NCBI RefSeq assembly: GCF_026914265.1
Contig: NC_069125.1
Span: 6,406,117-6,470,116, forward strand
DNA: 64,000 nt
Direction of reading: 5' to 3'
Origin: Mya arenaria
Lineage: Eukaryota; Mollusca; Bivalvia; Myida; Myidae
Part shown: positions 59,801-64,000 of the stretch, one piece after another
How positions within the stretch are numbered: the stretch's first letter is position 1
Layout: every line of letters starts with the position of its first letter
Program-made: the position numbers and the translations under genes
The notes under the pieces: model-generated
The model's input: only the letters and a program-made list of their open reading frames with translations
What the model was told of the DNA's origin: nothing
Database searches by the model: none

Positions 59801-61143
59801 AGCGGTTTCTGCTTCATGTCCGCTGTACTTCGTCCTGATTTCTTTTTTCTCCGTAACAAACTCAGGGCCAGTTTCTTGTTTCTCAGATGTCTCCTCGGCG
59901 TTGTTGTGAGGTTCATTTCTGTTCGGTCCGTGTCCCTGCCGATGTAAACCACCTCTTGGAGAAAGTCCACCGGTGTCGATAAGCGACTGCAGTTTGCTCA
60001 GTCGGACGTCAATCAGGGATTTTAGCTTCAGATCCTCTTTCTCTGACCCAAAGTCATGTTCTGCTCCTCCTGAATGGTAAAAAATGATAAAAATAGCAGG
60101 GTGGGTGCGGGGGGGGGGGGGGGCTCAAAATGCACCATTTGGAACTAGAAATTGTTAAAATTTTCGTGGGTACTCACCACCGCCCCCCCCCCCCACCGCC
60201 GCGATTTTAAGCCAAATATATTCTGGTTCTGAAGGAGCGGCAAAAGTCAAATGGTTACGCCCCTAAGCTACGCCCCCTCTAACGTCATATCCTGGGTCCG
60301 CCACTGATATATTAACTTCACTTTTTTTTCTGAGATTTAATTTGCATTGACGTTTTTCATTATAAATTCATTTATACTTAAACCCAATATACTTTTCTTT
60401 ACATTTGACTGAAACATTTGAAAAATTGACTTTAGATATGAAATTGCTTAAGATTTTTATAACTATCAGCTCAAGCATATATGACGTCACATTAAACCAG
60501 TATGATGTATAGCAGCGTCTGAGTTATTTATTGTTAGAAAAATTAACAATATTCATAAAGGATACAAAATCAATTCAAACCATTTAAAACATTGTGCGCA
60601 ACCCATAGAACCTTAAAAAATGAGTAAAATAATTTGGAAAAACTCTGATAATTCTTCCTTCCTTACTTCATTTATTTGCATGGCTTTAAAACTTTTATTC
60701 ATTTTTTATCATGTGTATCTATTTAATAGGCAATCATTAAAGAATTATAAGGTTATAGGCATCAACCGTGAACATACTTTCGATCTTATCTTTGTCATTT
60801 TAAATACTTAATTTTCCGTAACAATTAACCGCCACCTTGTGCGTAAACCTACCATGAAAATATTGACGTTTTGTATCAATATTATTTAAAACCGATTAGG
60901 AAATGCTAGGAGGTTTTTATATTTCTAATTATTCTAATATTTCACAGGAACACTGAGAGTCTGTTAAAAGAAGTTGACGTCATTTTTTCTGCGTAATTAA
61001 GTGTTAGAAAAATTAAAGACCTTTTTGCTGGTAGTTAATTTATGAATAAATACTTATAATTTGGTTAATAACTGCAATACTTTGGTGAATGTTTTTGTAA
61101 ATCAAAGTTATTGATGGACATCTAAAAGCGATTATTATTATTA

Positions 61144-61189
<46 letters not shown>

Positions 61190-61231
61190 AATTATTATTA
61201 TTATTACATTAAAATTCTTCTTCTTCTTCTT

Positions 61232-61290
<59 letters not shown>

Positions 61291-62551
61291 AATTATTATC
61301 AATATTATTATTTTTATTATTATTATCAAAATTATTATCAAAATTATAATCATTAATCGATATTATTATTATTATTAATAAATAATAATAATAGCATAAA
61401 TGATTGCTCTAAACCGATAGGCTTACAAGTCTAAAATGATCAGTCAGACAAGTTGTTACAAATAACAATAAATTCGAAAAATCTTATGTACGATATAATC
61501 GTTGGCTATTATGCGCCAATTAAATTGTCAAAAAAAATCGAAAAATATAAATACGTATATGAAAGATCAGTGCTCTCAATTACAGAAATGAGAAAGCATT
61601 ATAATTATCTGCATGTCACTAGAAATTCTTGACGAAAGGGTGCTGAAACGACAAATAACTACTCTTAATTTTGTTCGTATAACCGTTTTGTCGAATAATC
61701 GAACATAATTTAGTTTGTGGTGTGCTGTTTTGTATCTCAAAGGTTTATTTTTTCGCGAAGAAGTTGGCGTGCGGACGTTTTCAGGCGAATAAAGGTAATC
61801 TAAAACACGACGAATAGATTCAACAACATGGAAAATATAAGAATACCCCTTCACGTAAATTGAACGTTAAATTATTGTCTTTTGCCACCGAAATAAAGTT
61901 GCTTCGTTATCAACTTGTCAACCGTTTTTTTTCTCTACCTACAATTTAAAGATAGCTAGAGATCGACAAATGAACTACTTGTTAGACATTTTTTTTTTTT
62001 TTTTGCGAAAACCAGTTACCACGAAAGGCTAGAAGTCAGCGATGATTATGTTAACTCGTCGTAATAAAGCGATGGTTTGATACAGCTTAAAAGGTGATCG
62101 CAAACTGCATATTATTTCACACTTAAGTATTTTGTAAGTTATAATAGTGAATCGTGTGTCATTTTTGTTCTCGTAAGTTTATAAAAACATTCGCGTCATA
62201 ATCATGAAACAACCACTTACCCATGTCGTTAATGTCCAGTATTTCCTCAAACAGAGCCTGAGAAGACACCATCGTCTGATGTTCCAGAAGCTTGGTCCAT
62301 CGGTTCACCACCATTTTCTTCCCCGTATCAATCCGCGACACGTTGTAATGCGAATTTCGGACCTCTATTTTCACCAATCTATCCAGCTCCTTTTTCACTG
62401 TTTTGTTGGTCCGGAAAATACAGTCCCCGGTCCGGCTTTTGGACATACTTATTGCGCCTTTCATGACCTTAATAATCTGAAGGGTCTTCGTCCTATCCAC
62501 GACGGTAGCACTGTCGTAGAGTGATTCAACGCATTTATCATACCGTACCAT
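56854..62551 (-). CDS. four-exon gene, 430-residue protein of unknown function
   Basis: Exons in reading order are 62221-62551, 59575-60069, 57575-57672 and 56854-57222 (331, 495, 98 and 369 bases). Donors are GTAAGT, GTAAGT and GTTTGT; acceptors are CCATTCAG, TTATTTAG and TTACGCAG. Phases are 1, 1, 0, so all joins keep one frame from ATG 62551 (preceded two codons upstream by an in-frame TGA) to the stop at 56854. The product is hydrophilic and charged, with no signal peptide or membrane segment. Exon 1 has KTLQIIKVMKGAISMSK and RWTKLLEHQTMVSSQALFEE; exon 2 starts with a helix (KLKSLIDVRLSKLQSLID), has a low-complexity middle and ends PPMPALVRDLTDWGNWRLND; exon 3 is helical (LIIRNALKNIEHEMSGAN); exon 4 opens KLQNDKNVRETELRKKDKER, a likely coiled coil, and ends LKGILVLDHE. 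I do not recognise the family. It is probably cytoplasmic or cytoskeletal, as an inference from composition only. Extra in-phase exons could be missed. Confidence 0.78.
57838..58173. repeat. inverted-repeat MITE family, copy 3
   Basis: Bounded by CATTCGGAAATCATTGGCCA and the inverse of CATTCGGAACTCCTCGGCTA. Its interior is in the orientation of copy 2. It lies in intron 2 of the four-exon gene. Confidence 0.75.
58239..58453. repeat. 43-bp minisatellite, exactly five units
   Basis: Unit AGCGGTCGTGGACAACCGTA then AAGTTTAGAGCTGAATATATATC. The copies differ only at the third base (T in the first two, C in the rest). In intron 2 of the four-exon gene. Confidence 0.95.
58454..59313. other. intronic, nothing recognised
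   Basis: Part of intron 2 of the four-exon gene. Contains an inverted pair around TATCACGAAATTACG (58530) and TTTCGTGATATTGGGGC (58904). Confidence 0.4.
59314..59386 (+). repeat. tRNA-like sequence, probably degenerate
   Basis: GTCGTAGCTCAGTGGATACG (A box), then GGGTTCGAACC (B box) and CTCCGAC, which pairs with GTCGTAG at six of seven positions, followed by a T run (a pol III terminator). The anticodon stem does not pair well, although the loop would read TTGCAAT (GCA, Cys). It could be a tRNA pseudogene or a SINE head. In intron 2 of the four-exon gene. Confidence 0.5.
60100..60306. mobile_element. fragment of a DNA transposon ending in CAGTGGCGG
   Basis: The right end, read on the minus strand, starts CAGTGGCGGACCCAGGATAT, a terminus type common to hAT-like elements. 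The left end starts CAGGGTGGGTGCGG. A G run and a C run face each other inside (60109-60123, 60183-60195). In intron 1 of the four-exon gene, about 30 bases from the exon 2 acceptor. Confidence 0.45.
61131..61391. repeat. compound (TTA)n-(TTC)n-(TTA)n microsatellite
   Basis: ATT/TTA units flank a pure TTC tract of about fifteen units (61217-61260). In intron 1 of the four-exon gene. Confidence 0.97.
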
Positions 62552-63439
62552 TGTTCAAGTTTTTTAACTATTTATTTTTGCTTCCCAATCCTTTGTTTGA
62601 ATGCCTTTGCTGATACGCTTTGTAATTATATGCTCTATTTCAATACAAAAAAAACCTTCAATTGTTGTATCAGAATACGCAATCAAATATTTTAATAACT
62701 TGCCATTTACTTCTCATTCAAAATCCATTAAATTGTAAAGAGTCCTATTCAAAATTGTAAACAACTGGGGACAACCCAGGCCTTATGTATGCTCTTTGAT
62801 TTCCATTTCGCTCATTTCACTTTTCTATATTAATAAAACAGTCCATTTACTTACGTCAATTCATAGCTTTATGTCATAGAAGAAAATTTAAAATATAAGA
62901 GACATCTGCTGTTTGAATTGCACGTATTCAAAGAGCGTTTCTCTAAAAACAAACTGAGTAAAACATATTTCAAATTATCAAATTCTACGTTCTTTCACCT
63001 AATTACTTTTTAACTACTTTGGACCAACTCACGCAAGATTCTATTCTTCTTATAGAAATATTTGACAGAGTTGGAGTTCATGACATTATTGTACATTAAT
63101 TTTGTTTTTACTTTTTAGAAACATAATCCCATAATGTCTACACCCGGGCAATTATTAAGTACTGAATATATTTGTTAAAATATTTCGTTGTGAAAATATC
63201 CACTTCACTTGAACATAAGTAGGTTTTGTTTGATAAAGATTACTTAATTTTAGTTTGAAGCCAAAGTGTCAATACGGAGGCATTAACTGACAGTAGGAAT
63301 TGTCTGTTTCAGTAAAATCGTTATGTCGGATCGATTCCATTTGATTTAAAGTAAATCTGTGGATTGCTCGTTTCATGCCAAATGATACATATTTTGTGAT
63401 TTGTGAATATTTTATCGTGGGTCATCAGCAATAGTTACG
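62552..63439. other. no gene; upstream of the four-exon gene
   Basis: AT-rich. The promoter should lie at the left of this stretch, but no motif is distinct. Confidence 0.4.
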
Positions 63440-63705
63440 CTGAGTGGAATATAATATGCAATAATCAAATGAAAAATTCAGGGACAAATAAAGTAACCAA
63501 AGAAATTAACAATTGCTCAGTTCAAATAATTTCCCGGCGAAGAATGATTAAGATTCCGCAGAGTAAAGTCCTTAGTTTGACTCCTAATTGCAATTATTAC
63601 GCGATCTAATTACAGCGTAGTTAAAAGTAAAAAAATCTGATAATGTACATACCGTCCATGATATACACCCGTTTTTTTCGATTGAAAATGTCCGAGGTGT
63701 TATGA
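63440..63705. repeat. inverted-repeat MITE family, copy 4 (diverged)
   Basis: Interior phrases (AAGATTCCGCAGAGTAAAGT, then CGCGATCTAATTACAGCG) and a right arm TTTCGATTGAAAATGTCCGA are recognisable, but many positions differ. Confidence 0.55.
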
Positions 63706-63773
63706 TTGGAACAAGACAACAGGAACTAAACGAAAACACCCAACGTAAAAAACAACACAGACAGACCATTTAC

Positions 63774-63941
63774 TACAGTCGAACCCCGTTGGTTCGAAGT
63801 CCAAGGGACCGGCGAAAATACCTCGAGCCTCGGCAAAATCGAGCCAAGCGGGAATGCTTATATTCAATATAATGAAATCGGTCATTTACATACAGTTCGA
63901 GCCAACGAGGAATTCGAGCCAAGCGAGTTCGAGCCAACGGC
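63774..63941. mobile_element. pogo/Tigger-like MITE fragment
   Basis: Starts CAGTCGAACCCCGTTGGTTC after a TA. Its far side carries GAGCCAAGCGAGTTCGAGCC then AACGG, the inverse of the start motif. The CAGTCGAACC terminus and TA target fit pogo-type elements. The right terminus is incomplete. Confidence 0.45.
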
Positions 63942-64000
63942 TATAATAAATGTTAGGATTATCACTTTAAACCAATTCTTGAGTACTCATTGTCAACTCG

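Overview
The window looks like animal nuclear DNA, most probably from a bivalve mollusc. It is AT-rich, its genes are split into short exons with GT/AG borders, and intergenic space is full of retroelements, MITE-like inverted repeats, minisatellites and microsatellites. The bivalve call is an inference from the repeat types and the lectin and sulfotransferase families; nothing in the sequence names the species. No bacterial-style operon, CRISPR array or virus was seen.

Left third (1-23 kb): this holds part of a small C-type lectin family. Lectin-1 (minus strand, 668-1800) shows exons 1-3. Lectin-2 (minus, 13038-13909) is a frameshifted two-exon relic wedged between two arrays of a 42-bp repeat. 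Lectin-3 (plus, 18779-18896) is a lone first exon. Lectin-4 (plus, 20452-22521) has all five exons but one in-frame stop in exon 3. Between them lie a SINE-like repeat, two 5'-truncated non-LTR retrotransposons (4904-7377 and 15418-17480) and several tandem arrays.

Middle (23-48 kb): a decayed DIRS/Ngaro-type tyrosine-recombinase retroelement on the minus strand (about 23480-26692) retains gag-like, reverse transcriptase, RNase H and recombinase segments. Lectin-5 (minus, 31786-34194) is the only lectin copy that is both complete and open, at five exons and 177 residues, and it carries a 33-bp x7 minisatellite directly against the exon 4 splice acceptor. A stretch of tandem arrays (39.6-40.9 kb), a 1.1-kb DNA transposon with 29-bp terminal inverted repeats, a 322-bp MITE and a Crypton-like recombinase fragment follow.

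Right third (48-64 kb): a galactose-3-O-sulfotransferase-like gene (large exon 48924-50088, plus strand) has a decayed relative 5.8 kb downstream. A previously unassembled four-exon gene on the minus strand (62551 to 56854) encodes a 430-residue protein of unknown function; all three splice junctions agree in phase. Four copies of one inverted-repeat MITE family, a tRNA-derived SINE, a 43-bp minisatellite and long ATT/TTC microsatellites fill the remaining space.

How the genes relate: the lectins and the sulfotransferase both belong to secretory-pathway and glycan biology (secreted glycan recognition; Golgi glycan sulfation), but nothing in the sequence shows that they act together. The lectin copies share exon structure, phases, first-exon sequence and a promoter block, so they arose by local duplication in both orientations, with most copies decaying.
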